A DNA stretch of 32,729 bases from Flavobacterium daejeonense DSM 17708 (GTDB taxonomy: Bacteria; Bacteroidota; Bacteroidia; Flavobacteriales; Flavobacteriaceae), in assembly GCF_000425425.1 (NCBI RefSeq), contig NZ_AUDK01000034.1:1-32729 (forward strand), given 5' to 3'. The stretch's first letter is position 1. The number at the start of each line of letters is the position of its first letter. Shown here in pieces: positions 17,499 to 27,090 of this stretch. A program made the position numbers and the translations under genes. The notes under the pieces were generated by a model that was given only the letters and a program-made list of their open reading frames with translations, searched no databases and was not told the origin of the DNA.

Positions 17499-19103
17499 AT
17501 GAAAAAAATACTAGTATCAATACTAACTTTTGCTGCTGTTGCAGTTTCTTGTAGCGATTTTATTGAAAAAAACGAAAGAGGAAAACAAACCTTAGAGAAT
17601 TATTTTCAAACGGCGCAGGAATGTGAAAATTACGTGAATGAATTAACGCACCGATTGTTATTACCTAATGAATGGTGGGTATTAGTCGCACCCAGAATGA
17701 CAAACGAAATGGCAACTGATGATGCCTGGATGGGAAATACAGGGCAAGACAACAGCTCTCACCGCCCAGCTTCTCAATATCTTATTACTCCGGATAATAT
17801 GGGGAATTTGAACGGTATGTACACCGCTCATTATTACACGATTCAATCCTGTAATATTGGTTTGGCTAAAATGGAATTAGCTCCTATTAGTGAGTCTCAA
17901 AAAAATCAGTATATAGGAGAATCTTTATTTGTTCGTGCCTATTGCTATTATGAGTTGGTTAATAATTACGGAGGTGTTCCATTGTATACTACGGTTCTGG
18001 GGACTAATGATTTAAAATTACCACGTAGTTCAGTTGCAGAAGTGTACGCTCAGGTTGAGGCAGATTTAAAAGCATCAGCTGAAAAATTAGAAACCATTGA
18101 AGTATTTAGAAATGGAAGAATTAATAAGTGGGCTGCTTATGCATTACTGGCTCGTGTATCGTTGTTTCAGGAAAAATGGGCCGAAGCAAAACAATATGCT
18201 AATAAGGTAATCACTGAAGGACCTTATCAATTAGAACCAAATTTCTTAAACATTTGGGATGTGAACAACCATAATGGAGTGGAATCAATTCTGGAAGCCC
18301 AATCTTCGGGTGTTCAGGATAAAAATTTAGGAAGTATGATACCTACTTTTTCCGGAGCCAGAGGAGAGGATAAAAAGAATTTTCCAAGTAATGATGCTGC
18401 TGATGTTCTTGATGGTTGGGGATGGTGTATGCCAACGAGTGATTTAGAAAACGCTTATCTTTCAGAAGGAGATGTTATTCGTCGCAGAAGTACTATTACT
18501 AAATGGGGTGAAGCAGCTTACGGAGATGAGGTGTTGAATCCAACGCATAAATTCAGTTTGAATGATAATAAATCGGGACGTATCTGTCGTAAATATTATA
18601 TTCCAATAGCTACACGTCGTATGTTAGACAAGAAGGATGGACATTTGCCATTGAACACCCCATTGATTCGTTTAGCGGAAATGTATCTTACCAGAGCCGA
18701 AGCAAATTATCATTTAAATGACGCTGATGGCGCTATGGCCGATATCAATGTGGTGAGAGCCCGTGTGGATTTAGATCCGGTAGAAGGAATGGCAGGACCT
18801 AATCTTTTGAGAAAAATTTACAAAGAACGTCGTTTAGAATTGGCTTTCGAAGGTTTGCGTTTGTTTGATATTCGAAGAGAAAAAGATCCAAGTACAGGAA
18901 AACCGGTAATAGAATCTTTAATGGGACCAAACGGAACTTTTGTACAATACAATTTGAATTCGACTGATCCTTATGAAACAACTAATACCAGAGAAGCTCA
19001 GGACAAAGGAATCAATTTTAATCCAGCCAAACATTTAGTATGGCCAATACCGCAATTAGAAGTCGATTTAAGCGGAGGAATAATTACCAATCCAAATTAT
19101 TAA
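17499..19103 (+). CDS. susD: SusD/RagB-like surface glycan-binding lipoprotein
   Basis: 534 residues with lipoprotein signal VAVSC (C18) and the typical SusD layout: an N-terminal SusD-like domain with TPR-type helices (YIGESLFVRAYCYYELV, NYGGVPLYT) and the C-terminal RagB/SusD signature around ERRLELAFEGLRLFDIRR. It binds glycan at the cell surface and closes over the SusC barrel to pass oligosaccharide in. It lies 10 bases after susC and one base before the GH30 gene, so all are one transcript. Trp-rich patches (NEWWVLVA, DGWGWCMPTS) are plausible ligand-contact regions. Confidence 0.97.
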   Translation: MKKILVSILTFAAVAVSCSDFIEKNERGKQTLENYFQTAQECENYVNELTHRLLLPNEWWVLVAPRMTNEMATDDAWMGNTGQDNSSHRPASQYLITPDNMGNLNGMYTAHYYTIQSCNIGLAKMELAPISESQKNQYIGESLFVRAYCYYELVNNYGGVPLYTTVLGTNDLKLPRSSVAEVYAQVEADLKASAEKLETIEVFRNGRINKWAAYALLARVSLFQEKWAEAKQYANKVITEGPYQLEPNFLNIWDVNNHNGVESILEAQSSGVQDKNLGSMIPTFSGARGEDKKNFPSNDAADVLDGWGWCMPTSDLENAYLSEGDVIRRRSTITKWGEAAYGDEVLNPTHKFSLNDNKSGRICRKYYIPIATRRMLDKKDGHLPLNTPLIRLAEMYLTRAEANYHLNDADGAMADINVVRARVDLDPVEGMAGPNLLRKIYKERRLELAFEGLRLFDIRREKDPSTGKPVIESLMGPNGTFVQYNLNSTDPYETTNTREAQDKGINFNPAKHLVWPIPQLEVDLSGGIITNPNY

Positions 19104-19104
19104 T

Positions 19105-20745
19105 ATGAATTTGATAAAAAAATATAAAGTAAGCCTGCTGTTTGCAGGCTTATTTTCAATGAGTACAGCATTCATTAGCTGTTCGTCGGATAACAATGAA
19201 ACTTCAGAGCCAGTTGCTGAAACAACAAGAGAATTAAAAATTAATCTGGATGCGAATCTGCAAACTATGGAGAGTTTTGGTGCTTCTGATGCCTGGCAGT
19301 GTAATAATATTGGGAAAAACTGGCCTTCGGATAAAAAGAATGCTATTGCCGATTTGTTATTTAGCCAAGAAGTAGATGCTGATGGAAACCCTAAAGGAAT
19401 CGGTTTGTCATTGTGGCGTTTTAACCTTGGTGCCGGAAGTACAGAACAAGGCGATGCCAGTGATATTACTGACGAATGGAGACGCACAGAATGTTTTACT
19501 ACTGATGGAGTAACGTATGATATGAGTAAGCAGGCAGGTCAGGTATGGTTTATGAAAGCCGCTAAAGAGCGTGGCGTAGATAAATTATTGGCATTTACCA
19601 ATAGTGCACCGGTTTATTTAACTCAAAATGGAAAAGCGCATGCCAGCATTAACACTTTTTATAATTTGAAAGATGGTAAAATGCCTGAACTGGCAGATTT
19701 TTGGGTAAACGCTATTGATAAATTAAAATCAGTACACGATTTAACAATTGATTATGTGAGTCCGTTTAACGAGCCGCAATACGAATGGGACGGTTCCGGA
19801 CAGGAAGGTTCTCCGGCTTCAAATGCTAATATTTACAGTTTTGTAAATACATTGGCACCAAAATTACAGGCTAAAGGTTTGAGTTCTCAAATTGTAGTAG
19901 GAGAAGCAGGAGCTTTCGAGCCTTTGTATAAAACAGTAAGTGGAAAAGAAAATCGTTCGAATCAGATTGATTATTTCTTTGGAGTTAATTCGACTAAAAA
20001 TATTGCAGGATTGACTAATGTTAAAAAGACAATTTCAGGGCACAGTTACTGGCAGGCATGGCCAATAAGTGAATTGATTTCGTCAAGACAAGCTGTTGCA
20101 AATAGAGCTAATACTGTTCCGGGATTGAGTGTTTGGGCTTCGGAATATTCTATTCTTGAGAGTCCGGGTACTGCCGAATTGCCGGGAGGTGCCGGTCCGG
20201 GAAGGGATTTAGGAATGCAAACAGCACTTTGGGTAGCCCGTATTATCAGTACCGATATTTCAATTGGTGGTGTAACTTCATGGCAGTGGTGGACAGCGGT
20301 AAGCCGTGGTGATTACAAAGATGGCTTAGTTCACGTTGATGACGGAATTACAAAAGGTGCCGGAGATGCTAATTATTGCAAATACGATGGTTATGTAAGG
20401 GATTCTAAAATTCTTTGGGCTTTTGGTAATTTCTCTTTCTTTGTAAAACCGGGAATGCAAAGGGTTCAAATTCCTAATTTGGATAATTCAACAGCTATGA
20501 CAGATGTTATGGTTACTGCTTATAAAGATGAAGCGACTAAAAAAATGGTAGTTGTTGCGGTTAATTTCGGAACTGCTGCAAGAACCTATAAGCTGAATCT
20601 TTCCGGCGGTACATTGGTAAATAATGCACTAACACCTTATGTTACTTCTGAATTGAAAAGTTTGGAAAAAGGAACTGATGTAGCAGCAGATAATTTTGAA
20701 ATTCCGGCCAGAGCAGTAGTTACTTATGTAGGTGTTTATAAATAA
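19105..20745 (+). CDS. GH30-family endo-glycanase lipoprotein (possible beta-1,6-galactanase type)
   Basis: 546 residues; lipoprotein signal ending FISC (C26), so probably on the outer membrane facing out. The body is a clan-A (beta/alpha)8 barrel with the GH30 pattern: FGASDAW near the start, acid/base E223 in SPFNEPQYEW, nucleophile E347 in VWASEYSIL, and a C-terminal beta-sandwich half (residues ~440-546). GH30 covers beta-1,6-galactanases, beta-1,6-glucanases, xylanases and others. Together with neighbouring GH2, GH27 and GH43 genes a beta-1,6-galactan target is attractive but not proven. As a surface lipoprotein directly behind susD it would be the endo-acting enzyme that feeds the SusCD pair. 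One base separates it from susD. Confidence 0.88.
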   Translation: MNLIKKYKVSLLFAGLFSMSTAFISCSSDNNETSEPVAETTRELKINLDANLQTMESFGASDAWQCNNIGKNWPSDKKNAIADLLFSQEVDADGNPKGIGLSLWRFNLGAGSTEQGDASDITDEWRRTECFTTDGVTYDMSKQAGQVWFMKAAKERGVDKLLAFTNSAPVYLTQNGKAHASINTFYNLKDGKMPELADFWVNAIDKLKSVHDLTIDYVSPFNEPQYEWDGSGQEGSPASNANIYSFVNTLAPKLQAKGLSSQIVVGEAGAFEPLYKTVSGKENRSNQIDYFFGVNSTKNIAGLTNVKKTISGHSYWQAWPISELISSRQAVANRANTVPGLSVWASEYSILESPGTAELPGGAGPGRDLGMQTALWVARIISTDISIGGVTSWQWWTAVSRGDYKDGLVHVDDGITKGAGDANYCKYDGYVRDSKILWAFGNFSFFVKPGMQRVQIPNLDNSTAMTDVMVTAYKDEATKKMVVVAVNFGTAARTYKLNLSGGTLVNNALTPYVTSELKSLEKGTDVAADNFEIPARAVVTYVGVYK

Positions 20746-20753
20746 GATTTGGC

Positions 20754-20795
20754 ACTATAAAATTCAAAAAAGATAACTTTGGGTAATTTTATAGT
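20754..20795 (+). terminator. Possible terminator or attenuator hairpin after GH30
   Basis: ACTATAAAATT (20754-20764) pairs perfectly with AATTTTATAGT (20785-20795) over a 20-base loop, starting 8 bases after the GH30 stop. It has little G+C and only a mixed ACTTATTTT tail, so termination would be weak. It does separate the first PUL unit from promoter element 2. Confidence 0.45.
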
Positions 20796-20800
20796 ACTTA

Positions 20801-20850
20801 TTTTACCAATTTACCCCTCATAATTATTGAAGTTTAATCATTTCTTTGCT
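20801..20850 (+). promoter_or_regulatory. PUL promoter/operator element 2 (upstream of GH2)
   Basis: Second copy of the element at 12757-12806 (37 of 50 bases identical, no gaps). It holds TTTACC twice in close tandem (20802-20807 and 20810-20817) and the same ATTTCTTTGCT -7-like block ending at 20850. The start codon of GH2 is about 65 bases downstream. The conserved spacing between the CCCC block and the -7 block suggests one regulator, probably the HTCS, acts at both. Confidence 0.65.
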
Positions 20851-20918
20851 TTTTTAAGCTGTCTTTATAGAAATTCGGAATGGTTTAGCGCCCTCTTATT
20901 TATTAAAAAATACAATTT

Positions 20919-23354
20919 ATGTTAACAACAAAAAAAATCTTTTTATCGTTTCTGGTTTGCTCTTGCACTTCTGTATTTAGTCAAATAGGATTTGGAGATT
21001 CTCAAAAAATTAATGAACAATGGAAATTTATTCTGCAGGACAATAAAGACTTTCAGGATAATTCTTTTAATGACAGCAAATGGCAAACTGTTGCTGTTCC
21101 TCATGACTGGAGTATTAAAGGACAGTTGAGTCCAACTCTGGCAAGTGCAACAGGATTTTTACCGGGAGGAATTGCCTGGTACAGAAAAACTATGGATGTG
21201 CCATCGGCCAAAAAAGGAGAAAAAGTGTTCCTGTATTTTGAAGGAGTGTATAACCGAAGCGAAGTTTTCGTTAATGGACATTCTTTAGGAAAACGTCCAA
21301 ATGGCTATATTTCTTTTGCTTATGATGCTACTCCGTATATTAAATATGGTGAAAAAAATACCATTGCTGTTCGTGTAGATCACAGCAAGAGCGCCGATTC
21401 CCGTTGGTACACCGGTTCAGGAATTTACAGAAATGTTTGGGTAGTGTATGCTAATCCGGTGCATATTGCACAATGGGGCGTTTATGCTTATCCGGAAGTG
21501 AGTAAAAACACAGGAACTTTGAATGTTGAGGTTGGTGTTGAAAACGGTTCAGCAGAAAAATCGAATTTGACTGTTGTTAACGAATTGATTGCAAATGATG
21601 GAAAAACAGTTGCTAAGAGTACTAATACTGTAGCAATTGCAGCCAACCAATCAGGGAAAATTGCTGCGAAAATAAAAGTAACTAATCCTAAGTTATGGGA
21701 TTTAGAAAATCCTAATTTGTACCAATTGAAAACTACTGTTTTAAAAGACGGTAAAGTTATCGATCATTCTACAACTCAAACAGGTTTCCGCAATTTTACA
21801 TTCGATGCTAATAAAGGATTTGCTTTAAATGGCAAATGGATGAAAATAAAAGGAGTTTGTTTGCACCATGATGCGGGAGTATTAGGTTCGGCAGTTCCTC
21901 GCGAAGTTTTAGAAGGAAGATTGAAAACCTTAAAAGAAATTGGAGTAAATGCAGTGCGTACCAGTCATAATCCGCAGGCACCTGATTTTTATGAATTGTG
22001 TGATGAACTTGGTTTATTGGTTTTAAACGAAGCTTATGACGAATGGGAATTCCCTAAACGCAAATGGTTAGAAGGCTGGAATGTTGGAACACCGGGATTC
22101 GAAGGTTCTTTTGATATTTTTGCTGATTGGGCTGAGAAAGATTTAGAAGATTTTGTGCGTCGTGACAGAAATCATCTTTCTGTTTTTGCCTGGAGTATTG
22201 GTAACGAAGTAGATTACCCTAATGATCCCTATTCTCACCCGGTATTAGCAGGAGGCGGCGATACAGGATTCTCGCAAGCGGCTTACGGTGGTTATAAAAA
22301 AGATGCTCCGGATGCGATGCGTTTAGGTGCAATTGCAAAACGTTTGGTTGCTGCTGTGAAAAAATACGATAAATCCCGTCCTACAACGGCTGGTTTAGCC
22401 GGAGTAGCGATGTCTAATGAAACGGAGTATCCGGGAGCTTTGGACATTACAGGGTACAATTATACGGAAAGCAAATACCAGTCAGACCATAAGAAATATC
22501 CAAAACGTGTCATTTTTGGTAGTGAAAACCGTCATGATTACGAAGCTTGGTTAGCGGTAAAAAATAATGAGCATATTTTCGGACAATTCTTATGGACAGG
22601 GATTGATTATTTAGGAGAATCAGGAAGATGGCCATCGAGAGGATTCTATTCGGGATTGGTTGATTTTGCCGGACAGATTAAGCCTAGAGGTTATTTCCGT
22701 CAGTCACTTTGGTCAGAGAAACCAATGATTTACATCGGAACTTATCTTTCGAATAATCCAAATAAAAAAGACCTTTCTATGGACGCCTGGCCATTATGGA
22801 ATTACAACGAAGGTCAAAAAGTAAAAGTAGTTTGTTATACAAATGCTGCTAAAGCACGTCTTGAATTAGACGGAAAAGTGGTGGGCGAAGTGAAAAACTA
22901 TGATGCAGAAGTGGGGATTATTTCCTGGGACATTCCGTTTCAGTCCGGAAAACTGGAAGCAGTAGGATTGGATAAGAATAATAAAGAAGTGAGTCGTTAT
23001 GCGATTACTTCTTCAAAACAACCTCAGGCTATTGTTGTGAAAAGTGCTGATGCAGTTATCAATAAAGATAATGGAGTAGCTGAAATCATGTTGCAAATAG
23101 TAGATGAGAACGGAATTCCGGTAATGATTTCTGATAATGAAATTACTTGTAAAATCGTTAGTGGTTCTGCAACTTTATTAGGATTGGAAGCAGGAAATAA
23201 TTCGGATATGACTGATTACACCGATAATGTACAACGTGTTTTCCACGGACGTATTTTAGCTTACATTCAGGCAAATGGAACTAATGAACCTATTAAAGTT
23301 CAATTTTCCAGCCCATGGTTAAAAGCTGTTGAGGTTACTATTAATGTGAAATAA
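20919..23354 (+). CDS. GH2 family glycosidase, beta-galactosidase type
   Basis: 811 residues with a signal peptide (to about residue 21, TSVFSQ), so periplasmic. Domains in order: N-terminal sugar-binding jelly roll (~30-190, WYRKTMDVP), immunoglobulin-like domain (~190-295), TIM barrel (~300-590), a domain resembling the DUF4982 type (~620-690, AWPLWNYNEGQKVKVVCYTN), and a C-terminal beta domain. Acid/base is E430 in WSIGNEVDYP and nucleophile E536 in VIFGSENRHDY. The barrel carries the family patterns GVCLHHDAG, VNAVRTSHNP and LNEAYDEW. The likely reaction is release of terminal beta-galactose from imported oligosaccharides; beta-glucuronidase or another GH2 activity cannot be excluded. It has its own regulated promoter and is followed by a terminator-like hairpin. 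Confidence 0.93.
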   Translation: MLTTKKIFLSFLVCSCTSVFSQIGFGDSQKINEQWKFILQDNKDFQDNSFNDSKWQTVAVPHDWSIKGQLSPTLASATGFLPGGIAWYRKTMDVPSAKKGEKVFLYFEGVYNRSEVFVNGHSLGKRPNGYISFAYDATPYIKYGEKNTIAVRVDHSKSADSRWYTGSGIYRNVWVVYANPVHIAQWGVYAYPEVSKNTGTLNVEVGVENGSAEKSNLTVVNELIANDGKTVAKSTNTVAIAANQSGKIAAKIKVTNPKLWDLENPNLYQLKTTVLKDGKVIDHSTTQTGFRNFTFDANKGFALNGKWMKIKGVCLHHDAGVLGSAVPREVLEGRLKTLKEIGVNAVRTSHNPQAPDFYELCDELGLLVLNEAYDEWEFPKRKWLEGWNVGTPGFEGSFDIFADWAEKDLEDFVRRDRNHLSVFAWSIGNEVDYPNDPYSHPVLAGGGDTGFSQAAYGGYKKDAPDAMRLGAIAKRLVAAVKKYDKSRPTTAGLAGVAMSNETEYPGALDITGYNYTESKYQSDHKKYPKRVIFGSENRHDYEAWLAVKNNEHIFGQFLWTGIDYLGESGRWPSRGFYSGLVDFAGQIKPRGYFRQSLWSEKPMIYIGTYLSNNPNKKDLSMDAWPLWNYNEGQKVKVVCYTNAAKARLELDGKVVGEVKNYDAEVGIISWDIPFQSGKLEAVGLDKNNKEVSRYAITSSKQPQAIVVKSADAVINKDNGVAEIMLQIVDENGIPVMISDNEITCKIVSGSATLLGLEAGNNSDMTDYTDNVQRVFHGRILAYIQANGTNEPIKVQFSSPWLKAVEVTINVK

Positions 23355-23402
23355 GTTGTTTTTTTGATTTAGAAAAATCAATATATTTTTAGAATTTATA
23401 AG

Positions 23403-23443
23403 TTAAGCTGTTTGCTTTTTTTAAGCTGACAGCTTAATTTTTT
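23403..23443 (+). terminator. Intrinsic terminator after GH2
   Basis: TTAAGCTGT (23403-23411) pairs with ACAGCTTAA (23429-23437), followed by six T. AAGCTG also recurs in the loop. It ends the GH2 unit, so the GH27/GH43 pair may need its own promoter or read-through. Confidence 0.65.
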
Positions 23444-23489
23444 ATAATAAAAAAATCTTCGTTAACCTATTGGTTGAAATTATTGACAA

Positions 23490-23620
23490 CGTCAGTTCGA
23501 GTGAATTTTCGGAAAATGCGAATAGCTTTTTCTGAAAATTTGTATCGAGAACCTTTTTGATTGTAAATTTTCTTGTTCTCGATACGATCCTGCCCAAAAG
23601 CGGAATCACTCGAACTGACG
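23490..23620. repeat. Palindromic dispersed element (full copy)
   Basis: Outer arms CGTCAGTTCGAGTGA (23490-23504) and its exact reverse complement (23606-23620) enclose a second inverted pair, GTATCGAGAAC (23542-23552) with GTTCTCGATAC (23575-23585). A third pair, TTTTTGATTGTAAATTTTC near 23554-23572 and its complement at 23620-23638, overlaps the right edge. No open frame and no transposase are inside. One arm with internal sequence recurs at 31734-31797. The form is that of a REP- or MITE-like non-autonomous repeat. Confidence 0.75.
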
Positions 23621-23702
23621 AAAATTTACAATCAAAAACAATTTCACCCAATGAGTTTTATTATATTTGAAGTGTAATATTAACACATATAAAAACCAAA
23701 AA

Positions 23703-25070
23703 ATGAAATTAAAGAATACAATTGCTCTGGCACTAGGAGTTATTTTGGTATCGGTTTCGACCAATGCCCAAAAAACAGCCTTCAAGAAGGACGAATTCAA
23801 ACAATGGGCACAAACGCCACCAATGGGATGGAATAGCTGGGATTGTTATGGTTCTACTGTGGAGGAACATGAGGTGAAAGCGAATGCTGATTATATGGTC
23901 AAAAATTTAAAAAAATCAGGTTGGGAGTACATCGTAGTAGATATCAGATGGTTTGTGGAAAATGATAAGGCGGGAGGCTACAATCAAAAAGATCCACGTT
24001 ATGTAATGGATCAATACGGGAGATATTTACCGGCATTAAACAGATTTCCTTCTGCAAAAGACGGACAGGGTTTCAAACCATTAGCTGATTATATTCATAG
24101 TAAAGGATTGAAATTTGGAATCCACATTATGCGCGGAATTCCTAAAAAAGCAGTAGAAGAAAAACTACCAATTAAAGGAGCAAACGGAATTACTGCTGAT
24201 CAAATTTATACAACTGAATTACAATGCGAATGGTTGAAAGACAATTATACTATCCTTGCTGATAAACCGGGAGCACAGGAATATTATGATTCTTTGTTCG
24301 AATTGTACGCACAATGGGGAGTGGATTTTATTAAAATTGATGATTTATCGAGACCGTATCACGAAGGAGAAATCAACCTGATTAGAAAAGCAATTGACAA
24401 ATGTGGTCGTGAAATTGTCTTGAGTACTTCACCTGGAGAAACGCCAATTTCGGCGGCTGCTCACGTAAGTTCTCATGCAAATATGTAGAGAATGGTTGAC
24501 GATGTTTGGGATACCTGGCCACACATCACCCATTTAATGGATGTTGCTCAAAAATGGTATCCGCACATTGCTCCGGGAACATGGCCTGATTGTGATATGA
24601 TTCCGTTAGGAAGAATTTCGTTAAGAGGAGAACGCGGTGAGGACAGAATGAGCCGTTTAACAAAAGACGAGCAATATACTTTAATGACTTTCTTTACGAT
24701 CTTCAGATCTCCGTTGTTTTTTGGCGGGGATATGCCAAGTAACGATTCTTTTACCTTATCGTTATTGACGAATGCTGAAGTTTTAAAAATGCACCGTGAA
24801 GGAACCAATGTTAAACAACTTTTTCAAAAAGACGGAAAAGTGGCGGTGACTTCCAAGAATCCAAAAGACGGAAGTATTTACTTAGCATTATTTAATATTT
24901 CAGACAATGCTTCAGAAAAAGTAGCAGTACGCTTAGCTGATTTGGGGATCAAAAATGCTGAGGTTACTGATATGTGGACAGGGAAAAAAATAGGAGCTGT
25001 TAAAGATGAAGTTACTGTTACTTTAAATGCGCATGCTTCGGTTTTATATAAATTAAAAAGTAAAAAATAA
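23703..25070 (+). pseudogene. GH27 alpha-galactosidase-type gene interrupted by an in-frame TAG
   Basis: Frame from ATG 23703, chosen over an upstream TTG because it gives the signal peptide LALGVILVSVSTNA. It runs 455 codons to TAA at 25068-25070 but contains TAG at 24486-24488 (codon 262). Family patterns surround it: MGWNSWDCYG at the N-terminus, nucleophile D213 in FIKIDDL, and ANM-[stop]-RMVDDVW, where GH27 enzymes have a Trp before the Arg. Acid/base should be D267, just after the stop. Without read-through the product ends at residue 261 and lacks the catalytic acid and C-terminal domain. Everything else in frame is intact, so the lesion is one base (TGG to TAG) and recent, or is suppressed, or is a sequencing error. 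The intact enzyme would be periplasmic and remove alpha-galactose or a related sugar such as beta-L-arabinopyranose. The stop overlaps the next ATG by one base. Confidence 0.9.
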
Positions 25071-27001
25071 TGAAAAAAATATGTTTTAGTCTTGCTTTAT
25101 TTTTGATGTTATTTAATTTTTCAAATGCTCAAAAAAAAGCAGGAGTTCCACCAGCACTTGCCGAAAAAGATTTAACCGCTTATCTGTTTGTGTATTTCAC
25201 AGGGAATGCTGTTGAAGAAGAAGCGGTGCGTTATGCCATTAGCGCCGATGGTTATCATTATTATCATTTAAATAATAACCAATCGGTAATTGACAGTAAA
25301 ATTATTAGTGAAACGGGTGGTGTTCGTGATCCGCATATTTTGCGTGGAGACGATGGCAAAACATTTTACATGGTTTTGACCGATATGACTTCGTCAAAGG
25401 GTTGGAGCAGCAACCGTGGTATGATATTGTTGAAAAGTACCGATTTGGTCAATTGGCAAAGCAGTAAAATAAATTTTCAGAAAACTTTTTCAGGAAATGA
25501 AAATTTAAAAAGAGTTTGGGCACCGCAAACCATTTATGATGCTAAAGCAGGTAAATACATGATTTACTTTAGTTTGATGCATGAAGGCAGTCCGGATAAA
25601 ATTTATTATGCTTATGCCAATAAAGATTTTACGGCTTTAGAAAGTGAACCAAAATTGTTGTTTGTTCCAAAATCGGGTAACGCTTGTATTGATGGAGATA
25701 TTATTGAAAAAGACGGTGTTTATCATCTTTTTTATAAAACCGAAACCAATACGCCGGGAATTAAAGTGGCAACAACCACTGATTTAACTTCTGGAAACTG
25801 GATTGAAAATGATAATTATTTGCAAAAAACTAAAGACGGAGTTGAAGGTTCCGGTGTATTCAAATTGAATAATTCTGATGAATATATTCTAATGTATGAT
25901 GTTTATACAAAAGGAAAATATCAGTTTACTAAAACCAAAGATTTGGAGCATTTTACAGTAATTGATAATGATATTTCAATGGATTTTCATCCGCGTCACG
26001 GAACGATTTTGCCAATTACAAGAACCGAATTAAAACGATTGATTGCTAAATGGGGAAAGCCAAAAGACTATCCTCAAATCAATAACAATCCGGTTTTAGA
26101 AGGCTATCACGCCGATCCTGAAGTTTTGTACGCTGAAAAAACGGGCAAGTATTATATTTATCCAACAACTGACGGATTTGATGGTTGGGGCGGTTATTAT
26201 TTCAAAGCTTTTTCGTCTGATAATTTAGTGGATTGGAAAGCGGAAGGAACTATTTTAGACCTTAAGAAAGAGGTGAGTTGGGCAGGAAGAAATGCCTGGG
26301 CACCTTGTATTGTTGAGAAAAAGATAAAAGGAAAGTACCAATATTTCTATTATTATACAGGAGCACAAAAAGTAGGTGTTGCGGTTTCAGATAATCCTAC
26401 AGGTCCTTTTAAAGACAGTGGAAAACCAATTGTAGCCGGCAGACCGGAAGGCATAAAAGACGGTCAGGAAATTGATCCGGACGTTTTTACCGATCCAAAA
26501 ACAGGGAAAAGTTATTTGTATTGGGGAAATATGTACATGGCTGTAGCCGAATTAAATCCGGATATGGTTACGTTAAAACCGGGAACTACTAAAATCATTA
26601 AAGTAAATGAGAGTTTCCGCGAAGGAACCTATGTAATTTACAGAAACGGATTGTATTATTTTTTCTGGAGTGAAGACGATACCAGAAGTCCAAAATACAA
26701 AGTGCGATACGGTATTTCAAATTCTCCGCTTGGGCCACTTGAAATTCCTAAAGATAATGTAGTTATTCAGGGAAATAAAGCAGAAGAAATCTATGCTACA
26801 GGACATAATTCGGTAGTGAAAGTTCCTAAAAAAGACGAATGGTATATTGTGTATCATCGTTTTTCATACCCTACCGGAATCAATATGGGTGACGCAGCCG
26901 GTTTCCATCGCGAAGTTTGTATCGATAAACTGGAGTTCAATGCTGACGGAACGATTAAACAGGTTGTGCCTACTCATGTAGGGATTAATCCTCTAAAATA
27001 A
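25070..27001 (+). CDS. Two-module GH43 glycosidase
   Basis: 643 residues with a signal peptide (FLMLFNFSNAQ). Two five-bladed propeller modules of clan GH-F are visible. The N-terminal one (~30-325) has base Asp in GGVRDPHIL and pattern VWAPQTIYD; the C-terminal one (~345-640) has GYHADPEVLY, NAWAPCIVEK, EIDPDVF and the likely acid Glu in FREGTYVIY. GH43 enzymes act on arabinofuranose, xylose or galactose linkages; the subfamily cannot be fixed by eye. A fused pair suggests two different exo-activities on one branched oligosaccharide. Its ATG overlaps the GH27 stop (TAATG), so its translation is probably coupled to that gene and may suffer from the premature TAG upstream. Confidence 0.9.
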   Translation: MKKICFSLALFLMLFNFSNAQKKAGVPPALAEKDLTAYLFVYFTGNAVEEEAVRYAISADGYHYYHLNNNQSVIDSKIISETGGVRDPHILRGDDGKTFYMVLTDMTSSKGWSSNRGMILLKSTDLVNWQSSKINFQKTFSGNENLKRVWAPQTIYDAKAGKYMIYFSLMHEGSPDKIYYAYANKDFTALESEPKLLFVPKSGNACIDGDIIEKDGVYHLFYKTETNTPGIKVATTTDLTSGNWIENDNYLQKTKDGVEGSGVFKLNNSDEYILMYDVYTKGKYQFTKTKDLEHFTVIDNDISMDFHPRHGTILPITRTELKRLIAKWGKPKDYPQINNNPVLEGYHADPEVLYAEKTGKYYIYPTTDGFDGWGGYYFKAFSSDNLVDWKAEGTILDLKKEVSWAGRNAWAPCIVEKKIKGKYQYFYYYTGAQKVGVAVSDNPTGPFKDSGKPIVAGRPEGIKDGQEIDPDVFTDPKTGKSYLYWGNMYMAVAELNPDMVTLKPGTTKIIKVNESFREGTYVIYRNGLYYFFWSEDDTRSPKYKVRYGISNSPLGPLEIPKDNVVIQGNKAEEIYATGHNSVVKVPKKDEWYIVYHRFSYPTGINMGDAAGFHREVCIDKLEFNADGTIKQVVPTHVGINPLK

Positions 27002-27026
27002 AATTAGAAAAAATATTTTTAAACTT

Positions 27027-27069
27027 AAAAAGGAAAGCATTTCTATTAGAGAAGGCTTTCCTTTTTTTT
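27027..27069 (+). terminator. Intrinsic terminator ending the PUL
   Basis: AAAAAGGAAAGC (27027-27038) pairs with GCTTTCCTTTTT (27055-27066) over a 16-base loop, with the T run continuing to 27069. It lies 25 bases after the GH43 stop. Confidence 0.88.
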
Positions 27070-27090
27070 ATGCAATTAATTTTATTGCAA

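Noticed and set aside
23667..23702. Upstream TTG start for the GH27 gene
   Set aside because: It adds twelve polar residues before an otherwise standard signal peptide; ATG at 23703 is a better start.
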